From positions 124,001 to 188,000 of the forward strand of contig NZ_CYSD01000039.1 in NCBI RefSeq assembly GCF_001458415.1: a DNA stretch of 64,000 bases, written 5' to 3'. The translations under genes and the position numbers were made by a program. The notes beneath the pieces were generated by a model. It did not search any database and had not been told where the DNA came from. It worked only from the letters and a program-made list of their open reading frames with translations. Below, piece by piece: positions 36,985 to 45,830 of the stretch. Positions within the stretch are counted from its first letter, which is position 1; each line of letters begins with the position of its first letter. This DNA comes from Tritonibacter multivorans. Its GTDB lineage: Bacteria > Pseudomonadota > Alphaproteobacteria > Rhodobacterales > Rhodobacteraceae.

Positions 36985-37659
36985 TGTCAGATATTTCGCG
37001 GCTTCTTTGCGGGCAAAGGCCTTGAGCGTCGCGCCGGGGCCATCCAAGAAGGCGCGGGTGCGGTCGGGCGCGTGTTTTGAAAGATCGCGCAGCCACCAGC
37101 CGACGGATTTTTGAATAAACCAGTCACGATCGGCGACATAACCTGCAGCCCAGCCAAGGATGCGGTCGCGGGTGGCCTCATCCGCCGCTTTGGGATTTGG
37201 CAGTTTGGCCCAAGGCAGGGTCGCCACAAGGGCAGCACGGCGGGACCACATGTGCGCGGAAGTTGTCCACTCTTCGACACTGTCCAAACGCGCAGGCTGT
37301 GCCACCAGACGTTTGGAAATTGCCGAACAGGCGTGATCGGCAATGGCCCAGCTGTCAAAATCCGGCACCCAAGACACCAGCAGCTCCCAGACGGGCGCAT
37401 CGTCTTTGATCCGCGCTTGAGTCAGCAGTTTGGCCGCCAGAATGCGGGCCTCAAAGATATCGCTGTCCCAAAGCGCGCGGGCCAGATCGGCGCGGCCTGC
37501 CACGTCCAGATCCTTGCGCCAGTCTTTGGCGAGCTGGTTCAGCACCTCATTGCCAACCCCCAGAACCGCGCGGGTCTGTTTGTGGTAGGCGGCTTTCTGG
37601 TCTGCTTGCTGCACCTCAGCATAAGAGCGCAGCACATCGAGCGCGTCGTCGAGTGTCAT
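36982..37659 (-). CDS. DNA alkylation repair protein (AlkD-like HEAT repeat)
   Basis: A 225-residue all-helical protein of the AlkD/AlkC-type DNA glycosylase family. Helical pairs such as ALWDSDIFEARILAAKLLTQARIKDD and FDSWAIADHACSAISKRLV, and the aromatic DWFIQKSVGWWLRDLSKHAPD near the end, are typical. Such enzymes excise 3- and 7-alkylpurines without base flipping. Its ATG overlaps the glmS stop by four bases (ATGA), so it is translationally coupled to glmS, an unusual partner. It ends at a bidirectional hairpin. Confidence 0.82.
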   Translation of the reverse strand: MTLDDALDVLRSYAEVQQADQKAAYHKQTRAVLGVGNEVLNQLAKDWRKDLDVAGRADLARALWDSDIFEARILAAKLLTQARIKDDAPVWELLVSWVPDFDSWAIADHACSAISKRLVAQPARLDSVEEWTTSAHMWSRRAALVATLPWAKLPNPKAADEATRDRILGWAAGYVADRDWFIQKSVGWWLRDLSKHAPDRTRAFLDGPGATLKAFARKEAAKYLT

Positions 37660-39464
37660 TCCACTGTAACCGATTTCGCGAGGTTGCGCGGCTGGTCCAC
37701 ATCCGTGCCTTTGGCAATCGCCGTGTAATAGGCGATCTGTTGGGCGGGCACCGCATAGAGGATCGGCGCTAGCGCGTCGGGCACCTGCGGCATGGTGATG
37801 ATTTCATGCGTGCCGTCGCCGGCGACGCGCGCACCTTCGGCATCCGTCACCAAAATCACCTTGCCGCCACGGGCCATGACTTCCTGCATGTTCGACACGG
37901 TTTTTTCAAACAGCGCATCGCGGGGTGCCATCACAACCACGGGCACCTTTTCGTCGATCAGGGCAATTGGGCCGTGTTTCAGCTCGCCGCTGGCATAGCC
38001 TTCGGCGTGAATATAGCTGAGCTCTTTCAGCTTGAGCGCACCTTCCAGCGCCAGCGGGTACAGCACGCCGCGGCCAAGGAAGATAATATCCTGCGCCTTG
38101 GCAAGGTCGCGTGCGGCGTCTTTGATCTGCGCGTCCAGCGACAGGCACTGGTGGATCAGGCCGGGCAGGGCGCGCAGGTCTTCGGGCAGGCCGTCGGGCA
38201 GGGGGTGGCCGCGTTGTTGTGCCGCCTTCAGCGCCATCATCAGCAGGATCACCAGCTGGCAGGTAAACGCTTTGGTCGAGGCGACAGAGATTTCCGGGCC
38301 TGCGTGCAGCGGCAGCACCACATCGCTTTCCCGCGCGATGGAGCTTTCTTGAACATTCACCAAGCCAACAATCTGCGCAGCCTTGCCTTCCATATAGCGC
38401 AGCGCCGCCAGCGTATCGGCGGTCTCACCGGACTGGCTGACAAACAGCCCCATGGTGTTCGGGGACACTGGCGGTTCGCGGTAGCGGAACTCCGAGGCCA
38501 CATCGACCTCAACCGGCATTTTTGCGATCTGCTCGAACCAGTATTTCGCCACCAGGCAGGCATAATAGCCGGTGCCGCAGGCGACCATGGTCAGCCGGTC
38601 CACAGTGGTGAAATCCAGATCTTCGGGCAGCTGACGGCCGTCTTCGCTGCCCAAATAGGCGCGCAGCGCACGGTCAATTGCGACGGGCTGTTCGGCGATT
38701 TCTTTCGCCATAAAGTGCTTGTGGCCGCCCTTGTCAACGCGGGCCGCTTCCAGCGCGATCTTGCGTTTCTCGCGGTTGGCGAGATTGCCTTTGCTGTCAA
38801 AGATCTGAAGGCTGTTGCGGGTCAGGATGGCAAAATCGCCTTCCTCCAGATAGGTGATCTGGTCGGTAAACGGCGCCAGCGCCAGCGCATCCGATCCGAC
38901 AAACATTTCGCTATCCCCATGGCCAATAGCCAGCGGAGAGCCCTTGCGGGCGGCGATCATCAGATCGTCTTCGCCTTCAAACAGAAACGCCAGTGCAAAG
39001 GCGCCGTGCAGGCGGCCCACGGTTTTCTGCGCGGCCTCCGTGGGCGACAGGCCCTCGCGGATGTAGTGCTCACACAGAAGGGCGACGGTTTCCGTGTCGG
39101 TGTCGGTTTCAAAGTCGATGCCCGCTGCGCCCAGCTCAGCGCGCAGGTCTTTGAAGTTCTCAATGATGCCGTTGTGGACCACCGCCACGCAGCCCGCGCG
39201 ATGCGGGTGGGCGTTGGTCACCGTGGGTGCGCCATGGGTGGCCCAGCGGGTGTGGCCGATGCCGGATTTACCCGCCAGCGGTTCATGCACCAGAAGGTCC
39301 GACAGGTTTACCAGCTTGCCCACCGCGCGGCGGCGCGACAGGGTGCCGCTGTTCACGGTAGCAATGCCCGCGCTGTCATAGCCACGGTATTCCAGCCGTT
39401 TCAGGGCCTCGACCAGAATGGGGGCAACTTCGTGGTTGCCCAGAACGCCTACGATACCACACAT
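37656..39464 (-). CDS. glmS: Glutamine-fructose-6-phosphate transaminase (isomerizing)
   Basis: GlmS, 602 residues, makes glucosamine-6-phosphate from fructose-6-phosphate and glutamine for peptidoglycan and LPS. The N-terminal glutaminase begins MCGIVGVLGN with Cys2 as nucleophile (after Met removal), followed by LKRLEYRGYDSAGIA and GHTRWATHGAPTVTNAHPH. Two SIS domains follow (FVSQSGETADTLAAL; FLGRGVLYPLALEGALKLKE), and the C-terminus is DVDQPRNLAKSVTVE. It follows glmU by five bases on the minus strand. The operon is glmU-glmS-alkD. Confidence 0.97.
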   Translation of the reverse strand: MCGIVGVLGNHEVAPILVEALKRLEYRGYDSAGIATVNSGTLSRRRAVGKLVNLSDLLVHEPLAGKSGIGHTRWATHGAPTVTNAHPHRAGCVAVVHNGIIENFKDLRAELGAAGIDFETDTDTETVALLCEHYIREGLSPTEAAQKTVGRLHGAFALAFLFEGEDDLMIAARKGSPLAIGHGDSEMFVGSDALALAPFTDQITYLEEGDFAILTRNSLQIFDSKGNLANREKRKIALEAARVDKGGHKHFMAKEIAEQPVAIDRALRAYLGSEDGRQLPEDLDFTTVDRLTMVACGTGYYACLVAKYWFEQIAKMPVEVDVASEFRYREPPVSPNTMGLFVSQSGETADTLAALRYMEGKAAQIVGLVNVQESSIARESDVVLPLHAGPEISVASTKAFTCQLVILLMMALKAAQQRGHPLPDGLPEDLRALPGLIHQCLSLDAQIKDAARDLAKAQDIIFLGRGVLYPLALEGALKLKELSYIHAEGYASGELKHGPIALIDEKVPVVVMAPRDALFEKTVSNMQEVMARGGKVILVTDAEGARVAGDGTHEIITMPQVPDALAPILYAVPAQQIAYYTAIAKGTDVDQPRNLAKSVTVE

Positions 39465-39469
39465 GGTTC

Positions 39470-40819
39470 TTACCCTTTGGTCTGGCGGGCTTTCTTCGCG
39501 CGCAGCATATCCATCAGCTTGCGCGCGCGGCCCGGTTTGTTTGTCTGCTCGGTGCGCGCAATCGCCAGCGCGCCGTCTTCAACGTTTTTGGTGATCACCG
39601 CGCCTGTTGCGGTCAGGGCCTCGTGGCCCACTTTGACCGGGGCAACCAGCAGCGTGTTGGAGCCAATAAAGGCGCCGCGGCCGATTTCCGTCCGGTGTTT
39701 CATCACCCCATCATAGTTGCAGGTGATGGTGCCTGCGCCAATGTTTGTTTTTTCGCCGACGGAGGCATCGCCAATGTAGGACAGGTGATTGACCTTAGCG
39801 CCTTCGGCGATTTCAGCGTTTTTGATTTCGACAAAGTTGCCGATGTGCGTGTCTTCGGCCAGTTCTGCGCCGGGGCGCAGGCGGGCGTAGGGGCCAACCT
39901 TTGCGCCACGGCTAACATGGCAGCCCTCAAGGTGCGAAAACGCGCGGATCAGCGCGCCGCTTTCCACAGTGACGCCGGGGCCAAAGACCACATTGGGCTC
40001 GATCACGCTGTCACGGCCGATGATAGTGTCAAAGGCGAGGTAGACGGTTTCGGGTGCCATCAGGGTGACGCCAATGTCCAGCAGTTCGGCGCGGGCGCGC
40101 TGCTGGAACACGGCATCTGCTGCCGCGAGATCGGCGCGAGAGTTCACGCCCAGTGTTTCAGCCTCGTCGCAGGACACGGCGGTAACACGCAGGTCTTCGC
40201 CGCGCGCGATCTCCACCAGATCGGTCAGATAGTATTCGCCGGACGCGTTCGCGTTCCCGACCTTGTCGAGCAGGCGGAACATGGTTTCCGCGTCACAGGC
40301 CATCAGACCGGAATTGCAGAAAGAAATGGCGCGGGTGGCGTCATCCGCGTCTTTGAACTCAACAATGCGCTCAAGACTGTCGCCCTCCATGACCAGACGG
40401 CCATAGCGGCCGGGGTCTGCGGCGTTGAAGCCCAAGATCACCAGATCGGCACGGCTGCGGGCGGCGATCATCCGTTCCAGCGTGTCTTCGGATACAAAAG
40501 GCGTATCACCGTAAAGCACGACAACATCGCCGGTAAAGCCCGCTAGCGCCTCGCGTGCCTGCAAAACCGCGTGGCCGGTGCCCAGCTGTTCGGTCTGAAG
40601 CACAACAGTGGCGTCTTCGTCAATGTCGGCCACGGCGGCGCGAACCTTTTCGGCCTCGTGGCCGGCGACGACAATGGTCTTTTCCGGCATCAAAGCACGG
40701 CCTGCCGCCATGGCGTGTTCCAGCATCGGGACCTGCGCGATGGGATGGAGAACCTTGGGCAGATCGGAGTTCATCCGGGTTCCTTTACCTGCGGCCAGGA
40801 TGACGAGGGCTGTGCTCAT
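39470..40819 (-). CDS. glmU: Bifunctional UDP-GlcNAc pyrophosphorylase / GlcN-1-P acetyltransferase
   Basis: GlmU, 449 residues, makes UDP-GlcNAc from GlcN-1-P in two steps. The N-terminal nucleotidyltransferase shows LAAGKGTRMNSDLPKVLHP, VVLYGDTPFV and YYLTDLVEIA. The C-terminal left-handed beta-helix acetyltransferase shows hexapeptide repeats (GRDSVIEPNVVFGPGVTVE; NHLSYIGDASVGEKTNIGAGTITCNYDG; GSNTLLVAPVKVG). I use the ATG at 40819, the start of the conserved region; the frame stays open far upstream but the extra residues have no similarity. It leads the operon with glmS and alkD and is divergent from gph. Confidence 0.97.
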   Translation of the reverse strand: MSTALVILAAGKGTRMNSDLPKVLHPIAQVPMLEHAMAAGRALMPEKTIVVAGHEAEKVRAAVADIDEDATVVLQTEQLGTGHAVLQAREALAGFTGDVVVLYGDTPFVSEDTLERMIAARSRADLVILGFNAADPGRYGRLVMEGDSLERIVEFKDADDATRAISFCNSGLMACDAETMFRLLDKVGNANASGEYYLTDLVEIARGEDLRVTAVSCDEAETLGVNSRADLAAADAVFQQRARAELLDIGVTLMAPETVYLAFDTIIGRDSVIEPNVVFGPGVTVESGALIRAFSHLEGCHVSRGAKVGPYARLRPGAELAEDTHIGNFVEIKNAEIAEGAKVNHLSYIGDASVGEKTNIGAGTITCNYDGVMKHRTEIGRGAFIGSNTLLVAPVKVGHEALTATGAVITKNVEDGALAIARTEQTNKPGRARKLMDMLRAKKARQTKG

Positions 40820-40948
40820 GATGATTTCTCTTTGAGTTTTGTTGTGCCCCGTTTTATCCGCTAACAGAGGGCGCGCAAGGCTTTGCGCCATAAACTTCGG
40901 TTGCGGGTTGCAACAAAATCGGGCGGGAAACCGCCGAGAAAGGGACAG

Positions 40949-41614
40949 ATGCGCACGGTTATCTTCGATCTGGACGGCACTTTGGCCGATACCTCGGGCG
41001 ATTTGCTGGCCGCCGCAAACCATTGTTTTCGCGCAATGGGCCTCGGCGATGTGCTGACTGCGGCCGACGCGGGCGTTGCGTTGCGTGGAGGGCGAATGAT
41101 GCTGTCCACGGGGCTTGAACGCGTCGGGCAAATGTCTGACGCGACAATATCGGAATATTATCCGGTGCTGCTGGAGGCCTATGCCGACGCCATCGACACG
41201 CATACGGTGATGTATCCCGGCGCGATGGAGGCTGTGGAGGCCTTGAAAACCATGGGCTATGGCGTTGGAATTTGCACCAATAAGCCGGAGGGCCTTGCGG
41301 AGACGCTGATGGCACGTCTGGGGGTGCGCAATGAATTTGCCTCGCTTGTGGGGGCGGACACCTTGCCCGTGCGCAAACCTGACCCCGAACCGCTGTTTGA
41401 GGCGGCCCGTCGCGCAGGCGGTACGCCCGAAGCCTGCGTCCTGATCGGCGACAGCGACACAGACCGCAAGACCTCGGCCAATGCAGGTGTGCCGTCCGTG
41501 CTGGTGACCTTTGGCCCCTCGGGCGAGGACATGGCGGCGTTGAAGCCCGAAGCGCTTTTGGATGTTTATTCTGACCTGCCAACTGTGGTGGAGCGTCTGA
41601 TCGGGCGAAACTGA
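40949..41614 (+). CDS. gph: HAD family phosphoglycolate phosphatase
   Basis: A 221-residue HAD hydrolase. Motif I is F-D-L-D-G-T-L-A-D-T-S-G-D at residues 6-17 (nucleophile Asp), motif II I-C-T-N-K-P, motif III K-P-D-P-E-P, and motif IV G-D-S-D-T-D. The cap domain and overall length match Gph, which removes 2-phosphoglycolate; related HAD phosphatases share this pattern. The ATG at 40949 has AAAGGGA upstream; the ORF is open from 40883. It is divergent from glmU and ends 2 bases before the convergent MmgE/PrpD gene. Confidence 0.86.
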   Translation: MRTVIFDLDGTLADTSGDLLAAANHCFRAMGLGDVLTAADAGVALRGGRMMLSTGLERVGQMSDATISEYYPVLLEAYADAIDTHTVMYPGAMEAVEALKTMGYGVGICTNKPEGLAETLMARLGVRNEFASLVGADTLPVRKPDPEPLFEAARRAGGTPEACVLIGDSDTDRKTSANAGVPSVLVTFGPSGEDMAALKPEALLDVYSDLPTVVERLIGRN

Positions 41615-41616
41615 CC

Positions 41617-42864
41617 CTAGATAGGGGCCGTGATCAGGTCAAAGAACACCGCAAGCCCGCTGTTTTCCAGACCGTCCACGGCGGCCTCAATGGCGGCAGC
41701 TCGGGGCGCACCCACCACAGGTACGGCGTATTGGTGGAACTTCTCGCGCAGCTCTGCAGGTGTCGGCGGGGCGGTGTGGTCCCAGCGGGGTTCCACATAG
41801 TCGCCTTCCAGCCTGCGCCCGTCCTTCAGAACCAGATCCACCTTGGCATAGCGGCGCAGGGGAAAGGCGGCATCGGCGTGGTCGCTTTCCCGCATCACCA
41901 AGGATCGTGACAGGCGCAGGATCTCGGGGTCAAACAGCGCATCATCGGCAATGTCGGCGGGCGTCACATCGCCGCGCACCAGGGCCACCGCGCAGGGGAA
42001 GGACGTGGAATACTGCGCTTCATCCGTGGCCTGCGGTTCGCGCATGGCAAGTCGGATGCTTTCGTGAAAGGTGGTGACCTCGATCCGCTCGACCTGATCC
42101 GAGGTGAGATCATGCGCGTGGCGATGGGCCAGAACCCCTTCGATTGGGGCCTGTGCCCAACGGCAGACGGGGTAGGGTTTGTAATATTGTTCCAGCGCAT
42201 ACCAGCGTTCGCCAAGATCCGCCCAGGCTTCAGGCACTTGTTCCACAATCAGGGCTGGGGCGCCGGTGAAACCGGCCTGTGCCAGCCCCACCGCCGAGGC
42301 TCCGGCCATCGCCCCCCATCCAGCGCCGTCTTTCAACATAGAGGGATGGTCGATCAACCGCATCATCTGGCTGCGCGGACCGTAGTATTCGGCGATCCCC
42401 ACTGCGTGACGGGTCTGTGTGGGCGATAACCCGGCAAGCCGTGCCGCAACCCGCGCGCCTGCAACGGCGCCCCAACTGCCTGAAGTATGGTAATCTGGGG
42501 CGGTGCTGTGTTGCGCGATGGCCGCACGCGCGCCGAATTCATACCCGAGGATCAGAGCCTGCAAAAGCGCGTCCCCCGTGCTGCCCTGCTGATAAGCCGC
42601 CGCCAGCGCAACCGGCATCATCGGCGCGGCGATATGGCCTTTGGAGGGGTTGAACCCGTCGTGGGCATCCAGACTGTCGATGGTGATGCCAGCCGCCAGC
42701 GCAAATCCCGCTGGACTGGCTCTGCGGCCGTCAAACAGCATCGGCAGCGCGCCCGCGTGATTGGCATCGGCAAAATCGCAGATGATCTGCGCCGCTCTGC
42801 TTTGGCGTCCGGCAATGGCCACACCAAGGGTGTCGAGAAGAGAAAGCTTCACCTGTGCCCGCAC
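41617..42864 (-). CDS. MmgE/PrpD family protein, N-terminus apparently interrupted
   Basis: A 415-residue member of the MmgE/PrpD family (2-methylcitrate dehydratase-like; many members act on small di- or tricarboxylates). It has LLDTLGVAIAGRQS, DAHDGFNPSKGHIAAPMMPVALAAA, and HAVGIAEYYGPRSQMMRLIDHPSMLKDGAGWGAMAGASA. The first usable start in frame is the GTG at 42864, without a ribosome site. Fourteen codons upstream, in the same frame, ATG at 42906 opens M-S-S-L-D, then a TAG (42889-42891), then I-P-S-S-A-P-D-A into the GTG: the family N-terminus seems cut by one amber codon. It could be a pseudogene or use the GTG. Confidence 0.75.
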   Translation of the reverse strand: MRAQVKLSLLDTLGVAIAGRQSRAAQIICDFADANHAGALPMLFDGRRASPAGFALAAGITIDSLDAHDGFNPSKGHIAAPMMPVALAAAYQQGSTGDALLQALILGYEFGARAAIAQHSTAPDYHTSGSWGAVAGARVAARLAGLSPTQTRHAVGIAEYYGPRSQMMRLIDHPSMLKDGAGWGAMAGASAVGLAQAGFTGAPALIVEQVPEAWADLGERWYALEQYYKPYPVCRWAQAPIEGVLAHRHAHDLTSDQVERIEVTTFHESIRLAMREPQATDEAQYSTSFPCAVALVRGDVTPADIADDALFDPEILRLSRSLVMRESDHADAAFPLRRYAKVDLVLKDGRRLEGDYVEPRWDHTAPPTPAELREKFHQYAVPVVGAPRAAAIEAAVDGLENSGLAVFFDLITAPI

Positions 42865-43047
42865 GGCGTCGGGTGCAGAGGAAGGGATCTAGTCGAGAGA
42901 AGACATGTTCGGCATCGGGGAGGGGGGCTCCTATGGGGTTAGCCTAGGCGCATGGGGCGCGCCTTCTGTTCGTTTTGCGACATCTTGTGCCGCGCAAGTC
43001 GCGCTGGGCTCTTGACCGAAGGCGGGGCTCTGCGCAGAAGTGGCGAT

Positions 43048-44256
43048 ATGACAGAGAATTCCACCGAGATCTTCACCGGCAGTTTCACCCAGCAGGAGCC
43101 TATCCCAGAAGAGGCGATAGAGGCAGCCGTGGCCGTCATGCGCCATGGTCGCATTCACCGCTATAACCTCGCTGAAGGAGAGGCTGGTGAAACCGCTTTG
43201 CTGGAGCAGGAGTTCGCGGCGCAAGTGGGTGCGAAGTACTGCCTTGCAGTGGCCTCGGGCGGGTATGCGCTGGCCACATCGCTGCGCGCCGTGGGGGTGA
43301 AACCCGGTGATAAGGTTCTCACCAATGCCTTCACGCTGGCGCCTGTGCCTGGTGCGATTGCCTCGGTCGGGGCAGAGCCCATCTTTGTGGGTGTCACCAA
43401 AGCGTTGACCATTGATCTGGAGGATCTGCAGGCGAAATGCGCGGAGGCCAAGGTGCTGATGCTGAGCCACATGCGCGGCCACCTGTGCGATATGGATCGC
43501 CTGATGGAGATTTGCGACGCCGCAGGGGTCGTCGTGATCGAGGATTGTGCTCATACAATGGGTGCGGCCTGGAACGGCGTTCCATCGGGACGTCACGGAT
43601 TGATCGGCTGTTATTCCTGCCAGACCTACAAACACGTGAATTCGGGTGAGGGCGGTTTGCTGATCACCGACGATGCGGAGGTCGCGGCGCGGGCAACCAT
43701 GCTGTCTGGGTCTTATATGCTCTATGGTCGTCACCTGGCGGCCCCGGAGGCCGAGGTCTTCGAGCAGGTCAAATACGACACGCCCAATATCTCGGGGCGG
43801 ATGGACAATTTGCGCGCGGCGCTGCTGCGCCCGCAATTGCGTGGTTTGGACGCGCAGGTGACGCGCTGGAACGACCGCTACCGGATGGTTGAGCAGGGGC
43901 TGGGCGATGTGCCCGGACTGACGCTGGTTCCGCGTCCAGCGGCAGAGACCTATGTGGGATCTTCCTTCCAGTTCCTGCTGTTGGATTGGACCGCCGAGGC
44001 AATTGACGCAGTGCTACAGCGCTGCGCTGCGCGGGGTGTCGAGATGAAGTGGTTCGGCGTGCCAGAGCCCGTCGCCTTTACCTCGCGCTATGACAGCTGG
44101 CGCTATGCCCCGGCGCAAAGTCTGCCAGAGAGTGACCGTATCCTCGCGGGGATCATCGACATGCGGATCCCGCTGACGTTTTCGATTGAGGACTATGCTT
44201 TGATTGCGCGGATCATTCGGTCAGAGGTCAGCGCAGTGTTTCAGGGCGCGGGCTGA
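43048..44256 (+). CDS. DegT/DnrJ/EryC1/StrS family PLP-dependent aminotransferase
   Basis: A 402-residue PLP enzyme. Features: VASGGYALATSLRAVGVKPGDKVLTNAFTLAPVPGAI, MLSHMRGHLCDMDRLMEICDAAGVVVIEDCAHTMGA, and the Schiff-base lysine in S-C-Q-T-Y-K-H-V-N-S-G-E-G-G-L. Members usually aminate keto-sugars for LPS or antibiotics, or serve as 3-amino-5-hydroxybenzoate-type dehydratases; the context gives no sugar pathway, so the substrate is open. I use the ATG at 43048; the frame is open to 42952 but lacks conserved residues. It is divergent from the MmgE/PrpD gene and followed by a terminator. Confidence 0.88.
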   Translation: MTENSTEIFTGSFTQQEPIPEEAIEAAVAVMRHGRIHRYNLAEGEAGETALLEQEFAAQVGAKYCLAVASGGYALATSLRAVGVKPGDKVLTNAFTLAPVPGAIASVGAEPIFVGVTKALTIDLEDLQAKCAEAKVLMLSHMRGHLCDMDRLMEICDAAGVVVIEDCAHTMGAAWNGVPSGRHGLIGCYSCQTYKHVNSGEGGLLITDDAEVAARATMLSGSYMLYGRHLAAPEAEVFEQVKYDTPNISGRMDNLRAALLRPQLRGLDAQVTRWNDRYRMVEQGLGDVPGLTLVPRPAAETYVGSSFQFLLLDWTAEAIDAVLQRCAARGVEMKWFGVPEPVAFTSRYDSWRYAPAQSLPESDRILAGIIDMRIPLTFSIEDYALIARIIRSEVSAVFQGAG

Positions 44257-44289
44257 GCGCGCTCGATTGAACACCTTAAGACGTGTTTG

Positions 44290-44318
44290 GCCTCTCTGTT
44301 CCGGCGGAGGGGCTTTTT
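44290..44318 (+). terminator. Terminator after the DegT-family gene
   Basis: Arms GCCTCTCT (44290-44297) and GGAGGGGC (44306-44313), with two G-T pairs, followed by TTTTT, 33 bases after the stop. Confidence 0.75.
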
Positions 44319-44372
44319 CAATTAGGCAGGTCGGTAGAGGGCTTGCGCCCTGCTGCGCAGGTCGCCGGGGGG

Positions 44373-44401
44373 GGCAGGCCGCGCCTTCGGCGCGGCCTGC
44401 C
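44373..44401. other. Perfect 13-bp stem-loop
   Basis: Arms GGCAGGCCGCGCC and GGCGCGGCCTGCC with loop TTC. It lies in a gene-free region with no T-tract, so it is not a simple terminator. It could be part of a small RNA, a dispersed repeat or an operator. Confidence 0.4.
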
Positions 44402-44557
44402 TGACCTAAAGGGAGCGGATGCTTTTTTATAGCATGCGCGGCGTGGGCGAACCTTTGCCTTTTGTCTGGAGCACATCGCGTTGGCTGGGTGCAGTCCCCC
44501 CTCAATGGCGCATTTTTTTGGCAGCGGCCTTGACGAAGTGGGCTCTGTTCGGAGATA

Positions 44558-44575
44558 AATGAACAAGTGTTCATT
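44558..44575. promoter_or_regulatory. Palindromic operator candidate before ivd
   Basis: AATGAACA-AG-TGTTCATT, a perfect 8+8 palindrome with a 2-base centre, ends 35 bases before the ivd ATG. This is the size and position of a TetR-type repressor site and may control ivd; no regulator gene is adjacent. Confidence 0.55.
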
Positions 44576-44610
44576 AAATTGCGAGTCAGCACTTCTGGGA
44601 GGAGAGGCCG

Positions 44611-45771
44611 ATGTTCACCAACAGCATGACGTTTGATCTGGGCGAAGACGTAAATGCCCTGCGCGATATGGTGCATCGCTGGGCGCAGGAGCGCGTAAAG
44701 CCGATGGCGCAGGAAGTAGATCAGACCAACCAGTTCCCGGCCGAGTTGTGGCAGGAAATGGGTGAGCTGGGCCTGCTTGGCATAACTGTGTCCGAGGAAT
44801 ACGGCGGCGCGGGCATGTCCTACCTTGCCCATACGGTTGCGATTGAAGAAATCGCGCGGGCCAGTGCGTCAGTGTCGCTGTCTTATGGCGCGCATTCGAA
44901 CCTTTGCGTCAATCAGATCAAATTGAATGGAACAGCAGACCAAAAGGCCAAATACCTGCCACGGTTGATTTCCGGCGACCATGTGGGCGCGCTGGCCATG
45001 TCCGAGGCGGGCGCGGGGTCGGACGTCGTTTCGATGTCCCTGCGCGCGGAAAAGCGCAACGATCGCTTTGTTTTGAACGGCAATAAATATTGGATCACCA
45101 ATGGGCCGGATGCGGACACGCTTGTGGTCTATGCCAAGAGCGACCCGGACGCGGGATCAAAGGGGATCACGGCCTTTCTGATCGAGAAAGAGATGAAAGG
45201 TTTCTCCACCTCCCAGCATTTCGACAAGCTGGGTATGCGCGGGTCCAACACGGCAGAGCTGGTGTTCGAGGACGTTGAGGTGCCGTTTGAAAACATACTC
45301 GGCGAGGAGGGGCGCGGCGTTGCGGTGCTGATGTCGGGGCTCGACTACGAACGTGTGGTTCTGGCCGGGATCGGCACCGGAATTATGGCCGCCTGTATGG
45401 ACGAGATGATGCCCTATTTGAAAGAGCGCAAGCAGTTCGGCCAGCCGATTGGAAACTTCCAGCTGATGCAGGCGAAGATCGCGGATATGTACACCGCAAT
45501 GAACACCGCGCGGGCCTATGTCTATGAGGTGGCGAAAGCCTGCGACAAAGGCACCGTGACACGTCAGGATGCGGCGGCATGTTGTCTCTATGCCTCCGAG
45601 GTTGCCATGACGCAGGCGCATCAGGCCGTGCAGGCCTTTGGCGGTGCGGGCTACCTGAGCGACAATCCAGTGGGGCGGATTTTCCGTGACGCAAAGCTGA
45701 TGGAGATTGGCGCGGGCACCTCGGAAATCCGGCGGATGCTGATTGGCCGCGAACTGATAGGCCGCCAGTAA
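44611..45771 (+). CDS. ivd: Isovaleryl-CoA dehydrogenase
   Basis: A 386-residue acyl-CoA dehydrogenase. It has the FAD-binding signature [17 protein letters not shown], the flavin loop [40 protein letters not shown]-like (here [23 protein letters not shown]), and [11 protein letters not shown], where the Glu matches the active-site base position of isovaleryl-CoA dehydrogenases (in most other acyl-CoA dehydrogenases the base is near the C-terminus). It oxidises isovaleryl-CoA to 3-methylcrotonyl-CoA in leucine catabolism. The ATG has GGAGG upstream. ompW on the other strand separates it from the rest of the pathway. Confidence 0.93.
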   Translation: MFTNSMTFDLGEDVNALRDMVHRWAQERVKPMAQEVDQTNQFPAELWQEMGELGLLGITVSEEYGGAGMSYLAHTVAIEEIARASASVSLSYGAHSNLCVNQIKLNGTADQKAKYLPRLISGDHVGALAMSEAGAGSDVVSMSLRAEKRNDRFVLNGNKYWITNGPDADTLVVYAKSDPDAGSKGITAFLIEKEMKGFSTSQHFDKLGMRGSNTAELVFEDVEVPFENILGEEGRGVAVLMSGLDYERVVLAGIGTGIMAACMDEMMPYLKERKQFGQPIGNFQLMQAKIADMYTAMNTARAYVYEVAKACDKGTVTRQDAAACCLYASEVAMTQAHQAVQAFGGAGYLSDNPVGRIFRDAKLMEIGAGTSEIRRMLIGRELIGRQ

Positions 45772-45830
45772 AACCAAAGGCCCCCGGCCGATGGGTCAGG
45801 GGCGCAATGTCTTGTGCAACCTTCAAAAGG

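Larger units (their letters stand above)
44257..44610. other. Intergenic region before ivd
   Basis: A stretch of 354 bases. It contains the terminator of the aminotransferase (44290-44318), a perfect 13-bp GC-rich stem-loop (44373-44401) and an 18-bp palindrome (44558-44575). I see no gene, although a minus-strand frame is open through it. Confidence 0.55.

Noticed and set aside
44221-44832. Minus-strand frame across the ivd leader
   Set aside because: It overlaps both the aminotransferase end and the ivd start, spans a strong palindromic stem and has no conserved features.
45772-45806. Hairpin after ivd as a terminator
   Set aside because: The stem is only about 5 bp with a long loop and no T-run on either strand.
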